This document shows positions 36,501 through 45,743 of a DNA stretch of 51,534 nucleotides, piece after piece; position 1 is the stretch's first letter, and the number at the start of each line of letters is the position of its first letter. The DNA is from a virus: positions 1 to 51,534 of IMG/VR virus record IMGVR_UViG_3300044637_002103; one strand, 5' to 3'. Below the pieces are notes generated by a model that was given only the letters and a program-made list of their open reading frames with translations, had not been told where the DNA came from and ran no database searches. Both the position numbers and the translations under genes were made by a program.

Positions 36501-39500
36501 TATTCAGCTGGTGGGAACACCCCTTTAGGTCCGTAATATTTTATTAGTCTATCAAATGCAGATTTACCCGGTCTTATACCAAAGTAAAATTGTAGTCCTG
36601 TAGACAATACTTGTTTATTACCGCTATAATTTTTAGCAGTTCCGAAAATAAATAATTCCTTACTATTGTGTACATAACTTATTGGTGATGACCAAGTTTG
36701 TCCAGAAACAATATAAATGTTTCCCGTTGATGGTGATTTAACATCTCCTGTTAAAACTTCTAACCATATGTCACCTTCCGTATATCCTGAAGCAGGGTCT
36801 GTTGGTGCCGTTGTTTCTATTCTATCAAACCTATCCATCATATCCGTATAATTTCCATCATATGAGTATGTGGGATGTTGTTTAGTCATTGGTAATAATA
36901 AAAACTCTTCTTCTCCGTCAGGGAACAAATAGTTTGTGTTTGTTTCGGTTTCACCAGATATTGATATAATCCTTTGGATTCTTTGGGTTGCAATTTTAGT
37001 TCTATCCCATCTTTGTTTATCTGAATTCGCGGTATAAGGTCCAAAATCTTCACCCTTTTTATCCCACAAGAAGAACGGAACTTTTTGTGAGTAATCCCCC
37101 AATCTATTATTTAAACATAATCTAACAAATCTACCGTTATCATCTAATTTAAAATCAATAGGTGTTGGCCCATAATTTCCTGTTCCTCCCGTAAAATAAG
37201 TTATTGTTAAAGGGTCTTCAGGGTCTAAGAATTCACCATTGAACATGAAGTATTTTGATGAGTCTAAATCAAAAGCCTCAATACCCGCCTCATTATTAAT
37301 AGACATTAATTGAGTTATATCACCATCCAATACTTGTCCAAAATTGTAACTTGAATCACTAAAAAAATCACCGACATCAAATTTTGCGTTTGAAACATCC
37401 ATTCTATAGTTAATAACGTGTTCAATAATATTAGCTGGGTCTTGGTATGTGGTTGGGGTTAAATCTCTAACAACAGAACAGGTTGGGTCAATCCTTGGGT
37501 CATAACAAATTTCATACATAAATTCATCTCTAACACCTACATCATAAAATGTTGTTGGGTGTAACAATTCTAAGTAGTTACTATATTGTTGACCAATAAA
37601 TCCACTTGTTGGATTATATGGTGTTGACCTATAATAGAATTTTTTATGTAAAACATTATAAAAAACCAATTCTCTTGGGAATTTTGAACCTCTTTGATTT
37701 AAATCTAAAACTTGTTGATTATCCCATTTAATCCTATATTCAAATTTAAAGAAATATAATAACCCATTTAACCAATTATCTATAAATGAAAAATTAGTTA
37801 CTCCTCCACAGAAAAATAAACCAACTCTTTTTCTTTTATACCATTCTGTTAATAAATCAATATTTTTTGATGCTCCTTGAATAACGGGTATAATTGTAAA
37901 AACACCGTCTCTTATTTCTGAATAACCCGATTTAGTTTTTCTATCATAATATTTGTTACCAATTTTTGACCATATTTTAAAGTACGGCATTCTTTCTGAA
38001 CCCCCACCTGCAATAATATCAGCCATAATTGTAGAACCAGCAACAGGTGTTGAGGATTCGACTAAACCAGCGGCATATCCTGTTGATGGGTTTATTGGTG
38101 AGTGTGAATCTCCATATGAAGAATCTGGTGTTGCCCACAAATATTTGTATGATAATGCCTCATTATATGCTTTGTCATATTTTTGACAACCTACTTCTGT
38201 TGCAATTTCTGTTCTTATTTGGTCAGCCGGATTTTTCTTTCTAACTGTTCTATCATAAATTCTCATGATAACGAAAGTTCCTCTATCTGCGAAATTACCC
38301 ACTCCATTATGTCCTCCCTCATATCCTGCATAGTTAACACCACATAGATTTGTCCATTCCTCATGACTAAATGCTAACACTTCCATATAGTTTTTCCAAA
38401 TACCAACAACGTTTGTCCATTGTTGTATTTTACTACTTAGTCTTGTTGGTCCATTTGAAGCACCATATGCTTCCCAACTATCTTCTTTATCTGGACCCAA
38501 AAATGTTGCTTTCCAATGATCTCTAAATTGAGCAGCTCTAAAATAACTTTTATTACCTAAAGCATTATTTGACTTATTAAAGTTTAAAATAAAATTTGAG
38601 AATGATATTGATGTTATACCCGCTTTGTCTGGAGGCACTGTGTACGGAATAATTGTATCATCAACCAAAGGATACATATCCGCAATAAATCTACTATCGT
38701 TTATGTCTCCTTGTAATGGTATAACTTTTGCAGTGCTCAGATATTCTAATATTGTTTTTTGTGTTGCCTTTGTTGGGTTTGTTAATTGGAAATTGTTACT
38801 ATATAGTGGTGATGATGTGTCAGAACTATAATCTCTTGCCTGTGCATCTGGATAAAATGATTGTAGCCAAGATGAACCGTTTGTGGTTGATGTGTTAAAT
38901 TCTATTGGTATTAACATTACCGAGCCAGCACCTTGACCAATACCGACTACTTTTAATTTTATCTCTCCAACAGACGCATATTCAGATTCAGTTGATAAAT
39001 CGGCAAATGCTGATGTATCTTCAGAACACTCTTCACAATCGGGATAAACCGTTAATGGAAGTACTTTTGTTCCTTTATCTTGCATACTATATGCCGCACT
39101 CATAAATTGTTCACCAATTCTCGCAAACGGTCTCCAATTAAATGGCCATCCAAAATATATTCCGAATAGACCTTGACCTACTGAAAATAAAAATGAACCA
39201 ATAAATTCAAAAAATTTGACAATGATGATTGCAAAAACGAATTGTATAAATGTTACAATAGAAGATATTAATAAACTAAATTTAATTCTATTTCTAAATG
39301 CGAAGTTTGTTGGTATATAATTTGCATTACCTGTACAATCATCTTCTTGACTTGGTCTAATTTGTTTAATACCTAAAAATGCATCTCTTCTTGATAAACC
39401 AAAAAATTGTTCGGCGGTTGAAACTTCATAATGTGACCCTTGAAAAGACGTTGGTGTGTAAACTTTACCATAAATAAATTTATAGAAAACGTCTTCGGGA

Positions 39501-40864
39501 ACTCCTCCGTTATTTGTCCCCAACATTGCATTTAATTTGTCATTAACAAATGTTGTTGCCATTGTTGAACCAGTTGTACCGGCTGGCCATGCGATATTTA
39601 AATAATCTTCAAATACATTTGAAAATTGATAAGTTGTTAATAATTCTTCATCATACTCACCTAAATTATTTGAACCATTTGCATTTTTATTATATTCTCT
39701 AATTTGTGGTATTAAATAATGTGCCGATGTTGTTCCCTTTGTTGATTCGGTATTTCCTTCACCTAAACCAATTCTAAGTCTTGCAATTGTTGTTGTTGGA
39801 ATACCTTTATTTCGGTCGTTTGTAATTTCTTCTTCACCAAATTCGTTTGTGAAGGTATATTCCATATTCATTGGAATGACAGCCATTGCTGTACCATCAT
39901 CTTCAATAACACCCGGATTAAAATACTCTAATTCAGGATACAATGTTGTTCCATCTGAACCATATACTTTATTTCCTGTATATCTTACACCTTCAATTTT
40001 ACCACCACTAGTTTGTAAATTACATTTATATCCAGTGTTCGTTCTAATAACACCAGTTTTCTTAACCGCATCTGAATCACTATCTGTTACAGATGAGATT
40101 AAAATTAATGAAATTGGTTCTACCTTAACACCTTTATCTGATAAGTCAAAATCTACTCTTGATATACCTATTTCACATAAATCTTGATTTCCCCAAAATG
40201 GAAAAACCTCAATTTTTTTATTAAATGCTACAATTTGTTCTAACCCGTCTAAATCTTCATCAGATTTAAAATTATAAAATCTATCAAATCTTTTTTCGTC
40301 AATTCCTTGTCTAATAAAATCATATGGTCTAATTGAAAAACATCCCATATCTGACAAGTCAACTTCAGCATGAATTGTTTGTTCACCTAATGGAACTCCC
40401 CAAATCATAAAGTCACCAGCACTATTGGTTTTTACAGTATAATTGTAATAAGTTTCATAAACTTCTAAAACTTCCTCTCTTGATAAGATTTCTTGTTGGT
40501 CAAAAAATGTACCTGTTGGTACATGTCCTCCGTGTTGTTTCCTTGATGGTAAAAGATTATAACGATATCCATCATCATTTTTATCTACGACTGACGTATA
40601 GGGATATAAAGCGGATATAACGGGGTCTGTTGAATCTGTGTCTTTTTGTGGTACAAAAACCGATACTTTAACATTTGGTATACCTAAACCATTATTTGCA
40701 GTAACTCTACCACAAACCACTCCATAATCCGAGCATAACGATGTATATGCCTGTTGTTGGGTAAATTTTAATGATAAAACCTCCAATAAGTCGTAGTCTT
40801 GTTTTAACTCAACCGTAACCCTTTGGTCTTTTCCAATATTTGTTGAAATTCTATGTTTTTGCAT
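36500..40864 (-). CDS. Very large baseplate-region protein with carboxypeptidase-regulatory-like domain and hydrophobic segment
   Basis: 1454 residues with ATG at 40864. Near the N-terminus GRVTANNGLGIPNVKVSVFV with the later NSAGDFMIWGVPLGEQTIHA is the pattern of a carboxypeptidase-regulatory/CNA-B-like beta sandwich, used as an adhesive or stabilising module. Around residues 525-561 there is a long hydrophobic stretch (LLISSIVTFIQFVFAIIIV, then FFEFIGSFLF) long enough for one or two membrane helices. The remainder is Tyr/Asp/Gly-rich structural sequence. It directly follows gp6 on the same strand, in the position of other wedge genes (gp7/gp8) in T4-like baseplates, but I cannot align it to those. 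Role: baseplate or tail-tip; the membrane segment may contact the host envelope. Confidence 0.75.
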   Translation of the reverse strand: MQKHRISTNIGKDQRVTVELKQDYDLLEVLSLKFTQQQAYTSLCSDYGVVCGRVTANNGLGIPNVKVSVFVPQKDTDSTDPVISALYPYTSVVDKNDDGYRYNLLPSRKQHGGHVPTGTFFDQQEILSREEVLEVYETYYNYTVKTNSAGDFMIWGVPLGEQTIHAEVDLSDMGCFSIRPYDFIRQGIDEKRFDRFYNFKSDEDLDGLEQIVAFNKKIEVFPFWGNQDLCEIGISRVDFDLSDKGVKVEPISLILISSVTDSDSDAVKKTGVIRTNTGYKCNLQTSGGKIEGVRYTGNKVYGSDGTTLYPELEYFNPGVIEDDGTAMAVIPMNMEYTFTNEFGEEEITNDRNKGIPTTTIARLRIGLGEGNTESTKGTTSAHYLIPQIREYNKNANGSNNLGEYDEELLTTYQFSNVFEDYLNIAWPAGTTGSTMATTFVNDKLNAMLGTNNGGVPEDVFYKFIYGKVYTPTSFQGSHYEVSTAEQFFGLSRRDAFLGIKQIRPSQEDDCTGNANYIPTNFAFRNRIKFSLLISSIVTFIQFVFAIIIVKFFEFIGSFLFSVGQGLFGIYFGWPFNWRPFARIGEQFMSAAYSMQDKGTKVLPLTVYPDCEECSEDTSAFADLSTESEYASVGEIKLKVVGIGQGAGSVMLIPIEFNTSTTNGSSWLQSFYPDAQARDYSSDTSSPLYSNNFQLTNPTKATQKTILEYLSTAKVIPLQGDINDSRFIADMYPLVDDTIIPYTVPPDKAGITSISFSNFILNFNKSNNALGNKSYFRAAQFRDHWKATFLGPDKEDSWEAYGASNGPTRLSSKIQQWTNVVGIWKNYMEVLAFSHEEWTNLCGVNYAGYEGGHNGVGNFADRGTFVIMRIYDRTVRKKNPADQIRTEIATEVGCQKYDKAYNEALSYKYLWATPDSSYGDSHSPINPSTGYAAGLVESSTPVAGSTIMADIIAGGGSERMPYFKIWSKIGNKYYDRKTKSGYSEIRDGVFTIIPVIQGASKNIDLLTEWYKRKRVGLFFCGGVTNFSFIDNWLNGLLYFFKFEYRIKWDNQQVLDLNQRGSKFPRELVFYNVLHKKFYYRSTPYNPTSGFIGQQYSNYLELLHPTTFYDVGVRDEFMYEICYDPRIDPTCSVVRDLTPTTYQDPANIIEHVINYRMDVSNAKFDVGDFFSDSSYNFGQVLDGDITQLMSINNEAGIEAFDLDSSKYFMFNGEFLDPEDPLTITYFTGGTGNYGPTPIDFKLDDNGRFVRLCLNNRLGDYSQKVPFFLWDKKGEDFGPYTANSDKQRWDRTKIATQRIQRIISISGETETNTNYLFPDGEEEFLLLPMTKQHPTYSYDGNYTDMMDRFDRIETTAPTDPASGYTEGDIWLEVLTGDVKSPSTGNIYIVSGQTWSSPISYVHNSKELFIFGTAKNYSGNKQVLSTGLQFYFGIRPGKSAFDRLIKYYGPKGVFPPAE

Positions 40865-40921
40865 TGTTCTTATAATAAATAGAAAGCATGAGATTTTCTA
40901 CTATTATAACGAAAAAACATT

Positions 40922-42751
40922 TTAGTATGTAGTCGTTCCTAAAGATTTAGTTCTCACTTTGATATCTACATTTGGGAATCTGATTTGGAAAATTTGATTG
41001 GACTTCATGAATATCGTTAAATCAGTTTGTGTTATTAATCCTGTTGTTGCATTTACGTCTTGTGAAACTTCAGAACTTGAGTAGTTTCCACCTTTTTTGT
41101 TAAAAACTCTAACGTCGACAACATTTACAACTCCTGAAACCGCACCAATTTCTCTCATTAAATCTCCTACGAATAATGGGTCACCCATTTTACGTTTTTC
41201 AATTGCGAAAAATTCTACTGTATTTTGAATCGTTGTTCTTAAAATATCACTTGTTTTTTCGTTCTTATCGACAATTAAATCAATTTCTAACCCTAAATCA
41301 ATTACCTGACCACTTGTAATATCAATGTAATCATTTATCATTCTATATTCAGAAAGATAACTTAATATGTTGTTTTTCAATGTGTTAGAAACAATATCAG
41401 TTAAATTACCATTTTCATCATATGATAAAAGTTTAATCTTAACCTTATTATCTTCTTCCATTACATTTACTTTAGCAGGTGCACCATAAGTAGATGGCAT
41501 TGTCTCAATCAATGATTTGTAATCATTTAAAGTTACTGCTCTATCTTGTGCGGAAAAATTATAAGATACCATATTTCTTAACTCTTCTATTGTAGGTTGG
41601 TCAGCTCCACCGATTGCGGGAGTTACGTTAGTAACTCTCAATGATTGTTGAACTTGTGAATTAAAGTTCTCATTTGGACCATTAACCTCAAATTCAACGT
41701 CATCTACACTTGTTATAATATTAACCCCTAAATTCGAGTCTTTACCACCGCCAATACGATATTTGATGAATATTGTGGTGTTGGCCTTTGGTACCGCACC
41801 CAATGACATATTATTTAGATATGTTGATAGATTAACCTTTAAAGAACCATTCATATAGTTATCTAAATTATCTAATGGGTTAACAGTTCCTGAACCAAAT
41901 GTTATTGAAAAATAACCCTCGGGAGTATATTCGGTTACAAATTTGTTGTTTACATCGAGATATTTTCCCGCCTTAAAATTATCTGAATCTGAAGCTGCAG
42001 TTGGGTCTGGTATAAAAACTTTATCTTGAATTAATGTTTTTACTTCATACCATTTATTTGAAATGTTTGTAAATTCAGAAGATGATGGATTTGCCCCAAA
42101 TGAGGTTCCATCTTTATGAATAATAGATGTTACACCTAACACATCTTGTTCGGGTAAGTAAAGTTTAAGAAATGGTTTTTGATCTAATTCTGAAATTACT
42201 CTTCTATAAATTCTTGTAACTCCGTTAACAACGGGTTCTCTTTTTGTTATAGTGTATGAAATCAATCTATTATTATTATCAAAATTAGGTATTTTAAGTC
42301 TATTTGGTTCTCCTCTACTATTGAATGGGTCAGAAAAATCAATATCTTCTAACGTTTCAAATATTTGTCCTCCTCCTGAAACCTGAGCACCTGCTTTAAC
42401 AACACCCAAATATCTATCATCCTCTTTATCTCCCCTTACCGGCACGTTAATAGAAAAATCACATAAAGAAACGGATGGTCTATTACCGGGTATTTTAATA
42501 CCATAAGTTTTTGCAATATGAAATAACGATTGTCTTTGTTGAGCAAAGTCTAACATTGTTTCTTGCCAAACCCTATCAATATGAAAGTGTAAGTTATCTG
42601 CAACTGCCGCGTTTAAATCTAACAATACAGAGAATATTGATGCGTCGTTGGTATTTTTAACCAAATCAGGATAATATTCTTTTGTTAAATTTACTAATTC
42701 TTGTCTAAGTCCCGCAAAATCTCTGGTTGCGTATGATATCTTTTTTCCCAT
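40922..42751 (-). CDS. 6: Baseplate wedge protein gp6-like (baseplate J family)
   Basis: 609 residues with ATG at 42751, one base after the gp25 stop. The N-terminus (TRDFAGLRQELVNLTKEYYP, DASIFSVLLDLNAAVADNLH) and the segment YGIKIPGNRPSVSLC are typical of T4 gp6/P2 gpJ proteins. The middle and C-terminal parts (AIGGADQPTIEELRNMVSYN, RAVTLNDYKSLIETMPSTYG) match the baseplate-J core, including the 'T..DY..L' motif. Dimers of gp6 form the inner iris of the contractile baseplate, clamping gp25 and gp53. The gene pair 25-6 is the standard order in contractile systems. Confidence 0.93.
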   Translation of the reverse strand: MGKKISYATRDFAGLRQELVNLTKEYYPDLVKNTNDASIFSVLLDLNAAVADNLHFHIDRVWQETMLDFAQQRQSLFHIAKTYGIKIPGNRPSVSLCDFSINVPVRGDKEDDRYLGVVKAGAQVSGGGQIFETLEDIDFSDPFNSRGEPNRLKIPNFDNNNRLISYTITKREPVVNGVTRIYRRVISELDQKPFLKLYLPEQDVLGVTSIIHKDGTSFGANPSSSEFTNISNKWYEVKTLIQDKVFIPDPTAASDSDNFKAGKYLDVNNKFVTEYTPEGYFSITFGSGTVNPLDNLDNYMNGSLKVNLSTYLNNMSLGAVPKANTTIFIKYRIGGGKDSNLGVNIITSVDDVEFEVNGPNENFNSQVQQSLRVTNVTPAIGGADQPTIEELRNMVSYNFSAQDRAVTLNDYKSLIETMPSTYGAPAKVNVMEEDNKVKIKLLSYDENGNLTDIVSNTLKNNILSYLSEYRMINDYIDITSGQVIDLGLEIDLIVDKNEKTSDILRTTIQNTVEFFAIEKRKMGDPLFVGDLMREIGAVSGVVNVVDVRVFNKKGGNYSSSEVSQDVNATTGLITQTDLTIFMKSNQIFQIRFPNVDIKVRTKSLGTTTY

Positions 42752-42752
42752 T

Positions 42753-43205
42753 TTAAATGTTTAATATTATAAAATCTGAAGACGAAAACGCTCCATTATT
42801 AACTGTATATTCAATCTTTACTTTAGCCGTGTACGGTTTATTTTTACTATCTGATACTCTAAAAAGTCTTTCGTCCTCATCAGAAGAAAATGTTCTTACA
42901 TTATCAGGATCATCTTCCGCAGAAATTACTTCAAGATTTGTTATGTCTAAATTAGGTATGTATCTTTTTACCGATTCCCTAATTTCTTCTTCAATTAAGT
43001 TCCAAGTTACCATGTCGTTTTGGTCGAATATAAATTGATATAATCTTGTACCAAAATCAGGTAAGAAATAACGACTACCTCTTTTTGTTAATAATAAATG
43101 TATTAAATTAGCTCTAACTTCCCTATCGGGTGCTGAGGTCATTTTTAAATAACTACCTTCTAAACTGTCTCTAAAAGGAAAATCAATTCCATATTTTACC
43201 GCCAT
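42753..43205 (-). CDS. 25: Baseplate wedge protein gp25-like (GPW/gp25 family)
   Basis: 150 residues with ATG at 43205. MAVKYGIDFPFRD, followed by VRANLIHLLLTKRGSRYFLP and DFGTRLYQFIFDQND, is the gp25/gpW lysozyme-like fold signature, in which the 'R.N...LL.T..GSR...PDFG..L' pattern is conserved. It initiates sheath assembly at the inner baseplate with gp6 and gp53. A C-terminal extension of about 20 residues ends in a strand (FSSSDFIILNI). First gene of the late structural operon, after the nrdA terminator, with AT-rich promoter-like elements (TATAATAGT at 43220-43228; TATTTAT at 43210-43216) upstream. Confidence 0.93.
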   Translation of the reverse strand: MAVKYGIDFPFRDSLEGSYLKMTSAPDREVRANLIHLLLTKRGSRYFLPDFGTRLYQFIFDQNDMVTWNLIEEEIRESVKRYIPNLDITNLEVISAEDDPDNVRTFSSDEDERLFRVSDSKNKPYTAKVKIEYTVNNGAFSSSDFIILNI

Positions 43206-43209
43206 ACCA

Positions 43210-43228
43210 ATAAATATAAACTATTATA
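43210..43228 (-). promoter_or_regulatory. Candidate late promoter upstream of gene 25
   Basis: The minus strand carries TATAATAGT (43220-43228) and, directly after it, TATTTAT (43210-43216), between the nrdA terminator and the gp25 ATG. The TATAATAGT nonamer also occurs before the 1454-aa gene (40900-40908). No matching -35 or -33 element is visible. Confidence 0.4.
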
Positions 43229-43242
43229 AAATGGTAATAAAT

Positions 43243-43266
43243 AAAAAACCCAGCCGAAGCTGGGTT
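43243..43266 (-). terminator. Strong rho-independent terminator after nrdA
   Basis: The stem AACCCAGC / GCTGGGTT has a TTCG tetraloop on the minus strand (43266-43247), followed by an uninterrupted T-run and TTTATTTATT. It separates the replication/nucleotide operon from the structural operon. Confidence 0.93.
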
Positions 43267-43295
43267 AAATTTATAGTAAAATATACCTAATTTTA

Positions 43296-45728
43296 TTACG
43301 AACCACATCCCTCACACTCAAATGGTGAATCGGTGGGTCTTTCTGATGTCATTACAACTTCAGGTGTTTGTTCACTAATCAATGTATTATTTGTTGGAAC
43401 TTCAACATTATTCACAGATGATGTTTGTTCGACTGGTTTTGATGCTGACATATCAACCCCCAAACCTTTCAACGCATCAACTGCCGCTCTTGTTCTTAAA
43501 TAATACATACCAGTTTTTAAACCTAATTTCCATCCAAATAAGTGTGCTGCTAATAATTTAGGTTTAGTTGCATTATCCACAAATAAATTTAATGATTGTG
43601 ATTGGTCAATAAATACACTTCTGTTTGCTGCCATTTGTAAAACTCTCTTTTGAGACATTTCCCAAACGGTCTTATATACTTCTTTCATTTCAGTTGGAAT
43701 TTCAGGAATATTTTGAACCGAACCATTTTCCATGATTAACTTGTTCTTAATCGTATCATTCCATAACCCTAACTTCAATAAATCGGCAACCAAATGTTTG
43801 TTAATCATGACAAACTCACCACTTAATGTTCTACGTGAATATAAATTTGTTGTGAATGGTTCAAACGCTTCATTATTACCTAAAATCTGTGCTGTAGATG
43901 CTGTTGGCATCGGTGCAACTAATAATGAATTTCTAACACCATAGTTAACAACATTCTTCCTTAATTTTTTCCAATCCCAACGACCAGATAAATCTTTGGC
44001 AGTTTTACCCCACATCTCAAATTGGAAAATTCCTTTTTCGATTGGTGAACCTGCAATTGATTCATATGGTCCAAACTCTTTCGATAAGTCATTTGAAGAT
44101 GTCATCGCCGCAAAATATATTGTTTCAAAAATATCTGTTTGTAATTTATCAGCATCTTCAGATTCAAATGGTAAATTTAACATACAAAACACATCGGCTA
44201 AACCTTGAACTCCTAAGCCAACTGGTCTGTGTTTAAGATTTGAACGTTTTGTTTCTTCTGTTGGGTAATAATTTAAATCAATCACATTGTTTAAGTTTTT
44301 TACAACTTGATATGTGTATTCATATAATAAATCGTGATTAAATTCACCGTTTAAAATATACTTAGGTAAAGCAATTGATGCTAAATTACAAACCGCTTGT
44401 TCAGTTGGTGAACTGTATTCAATAATTTCAGTACATAAGTTTGATGACTTGATAGTACCTAAATTTTTTTGGTTTGATTTATAATTGGCAGGGTCCTTAT
44501 ATAACATATAGGGTGTACCTGTTTCAATTTGTGCAGTTAAGATAGCATCCATTAATTTTCTTGCTTTAATGACTTTTCTACCTAAACCTTGTTGTTCGTA
44601 TGATTCATATAAACGAGTAAACGCCTTATCTTCAGGACTATCATATGCATCAGATAATCCAGGTGCCTCATCAGGTGAGAACAATGTCCAATCACCATCT
44701 TGTTCGACACGTTGCATAAACAAATCAGGAGTCCACATTGCTAAGAACAAATCTCTTGCTCTCATTTCCTCTTTACCGTGATTTTTTCTTAAATCAATAA
44801 ATTCAAATACATCAGAATGCCATGGTTCTAAATAAACAGCGAACGAACCTTTACGTTTTCCTCCTTGGTTAATCCAACGAGCAACTTCGTTATATGTTTT
44901 CATCATTGGTAACAATCCATCAGATTGTCCACCTGTTCCTTTAATATATGCTCCTTTAGCACGAACATCATGAACGTGTAAACCGATACCACCAGCCCAC
45001 TTAGAAATCTTTGCAACGTCTTTAATTGTGTCAAACAAACCATCAATATCATCACCTTTGTTTCCAATTAAAAAACAAGATGACATTTGTGCTCTACGTG
45101 TACCAGCATTAAATAATGTTGGTGTTGCGTGAGTATAAAAATGTTGTGATAAGTCATCATAAATTCTTAACGCAGTATCTAAATCACCCTTACATATACC
45201 AACCGCAACTCTCATATAAAGATATTGTGGTCTTTCAATAACTCTATCTCCAATCTTTAAAAGATAAGAACGTTCTAATGTCTTATAACCAAAATAATCA
45301 AAATCAAAATCTCTTTCTTGATGAATTGCACCATCTAAAGTTTCTCTATTATCAATCACAAACTTGTAAACGTCATCACTTATTAATGAAGATTCTTTAC
45401 CTGTTTTTGGTTCAACAAAAGAATATAGTTCTTTAACACATTGTGAGAATTTTTTATGTGTTGTTTTATGTAAATTAGAAACTGCCAATCTACCAGCTAA
45501 CTTAGCATAATCTGGATGTGTTGTAACCATAGCAGCAGCTGTCTCCGCCGCTAACACATCTAACTCAGTTGTTGATATTCCGTCATAAATTCCTTGTGTT
45601 ACTTTTAATGTAACATATGTTGGGTCAATATATTCTAAATTTAAATCACTACAGAAAACACTAATTCTTCTCGTGATTTTATCATACCTCATTTCCTCTA
45701 AGGAACCGTCTCTTTTTTTTACTTTCAT
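43296..45728 (-). CDS. nrdA: Class Ia ribonucleotide reductase large subunit (NrdA, eukaryote-like)
   Basis: 810 residues with ATG at 45728. An N-terminal ATP-cone (VKKRDGSLEEMRYDKITRRI) should bind ATP/dATP for activity control. Redox-active cysteines: MSSCFLIG (Cys218) and AVCNLAS (Cys447); active-site NLCTE (Asn430, Cys432, Glu434); also PTASTAQILGNNEAFEP. The C-terminus ends in CEGCGS, the swinging CxxC arm (Cys805, Cys808) that is reduced by thioredoxin/glutaredoxin. Numbering and motifs are close to eukaryotic R1, unlike E. coli NrdA. It reduces NDPs to dNDPs together with NrdB. It lies 14 nt after nrdB and before a strong terminator. No intein or frame disruption. Confidence 0.97.
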   Translation of the reverse strand: MKVKKRDGSLEEMRYDKITRRISVFCSDLNLEYIDPTYVTLKVTQGIYDGISTTELDVLAAETAAAMVTTHPDYAKLAGRLAVSNLHKTTHKKFSQCVKELYSFVEPKTGKESSLISDDVYKFVIDNRETLDGAIHQERDFDFDYFGYKTLERSYLLKIGDRVIERPQYLYMRVAVGICKGDLDTALRIYDDLSQHFYTHATPTLFNAGTRRAQMSSCFLIGNKGDDIDGLFDTIKDVAKISKWAGGIGLHVHDVRAKGAYIKGTGGQSDGLLPMMKTYNEVARWINQGGKRKGSFAVYLEPWHSDVFEFIDLRKNHGKEEMRARDLFLAMWTPDLFMQRVEQDGDWTLFSPDEAPGLSDAYDSPEDKAFTRLYESYEQQGLGRKVIKARKLMDAILTAQIETGTPYMLYKDPANYKSNQKNLGTIKSSNLCTEIIEYSSPTEQAVCNLASIALPKYILNGEFNHDLLYEYTYQVVKNLNNVIDLNYYPTEETKRSNLKHRPVGLGVQGLADVFCMLNLPFESEDADKLQTDIFETIYFAAMTSSNDLSKEFGPYESIAGSPIEKGIFQFEMWGKTAKDLSGRWDWKKLRKNVVNYGVRNSLLVAPMPTASTAQILGNNEAFEPFTTNLYSRRTLSGEFVMINKHLVADLLKLGLWNDTIKNKLIMENGSVQNIPEIPTEMKEVYKTVWEMSQKRVLQMAANRSVFIDQSQSLNLFVDNATKPKLLAAHLFGWKLGLKTGMYYLRTRAAVDALKGLGVDMSASKPVEQTSSVNNVEVPTNNTLISEQTPEVVMTSERPTDSPFECEGCGS

Positions 45729-45743
45729 CTTTATAATAATATT

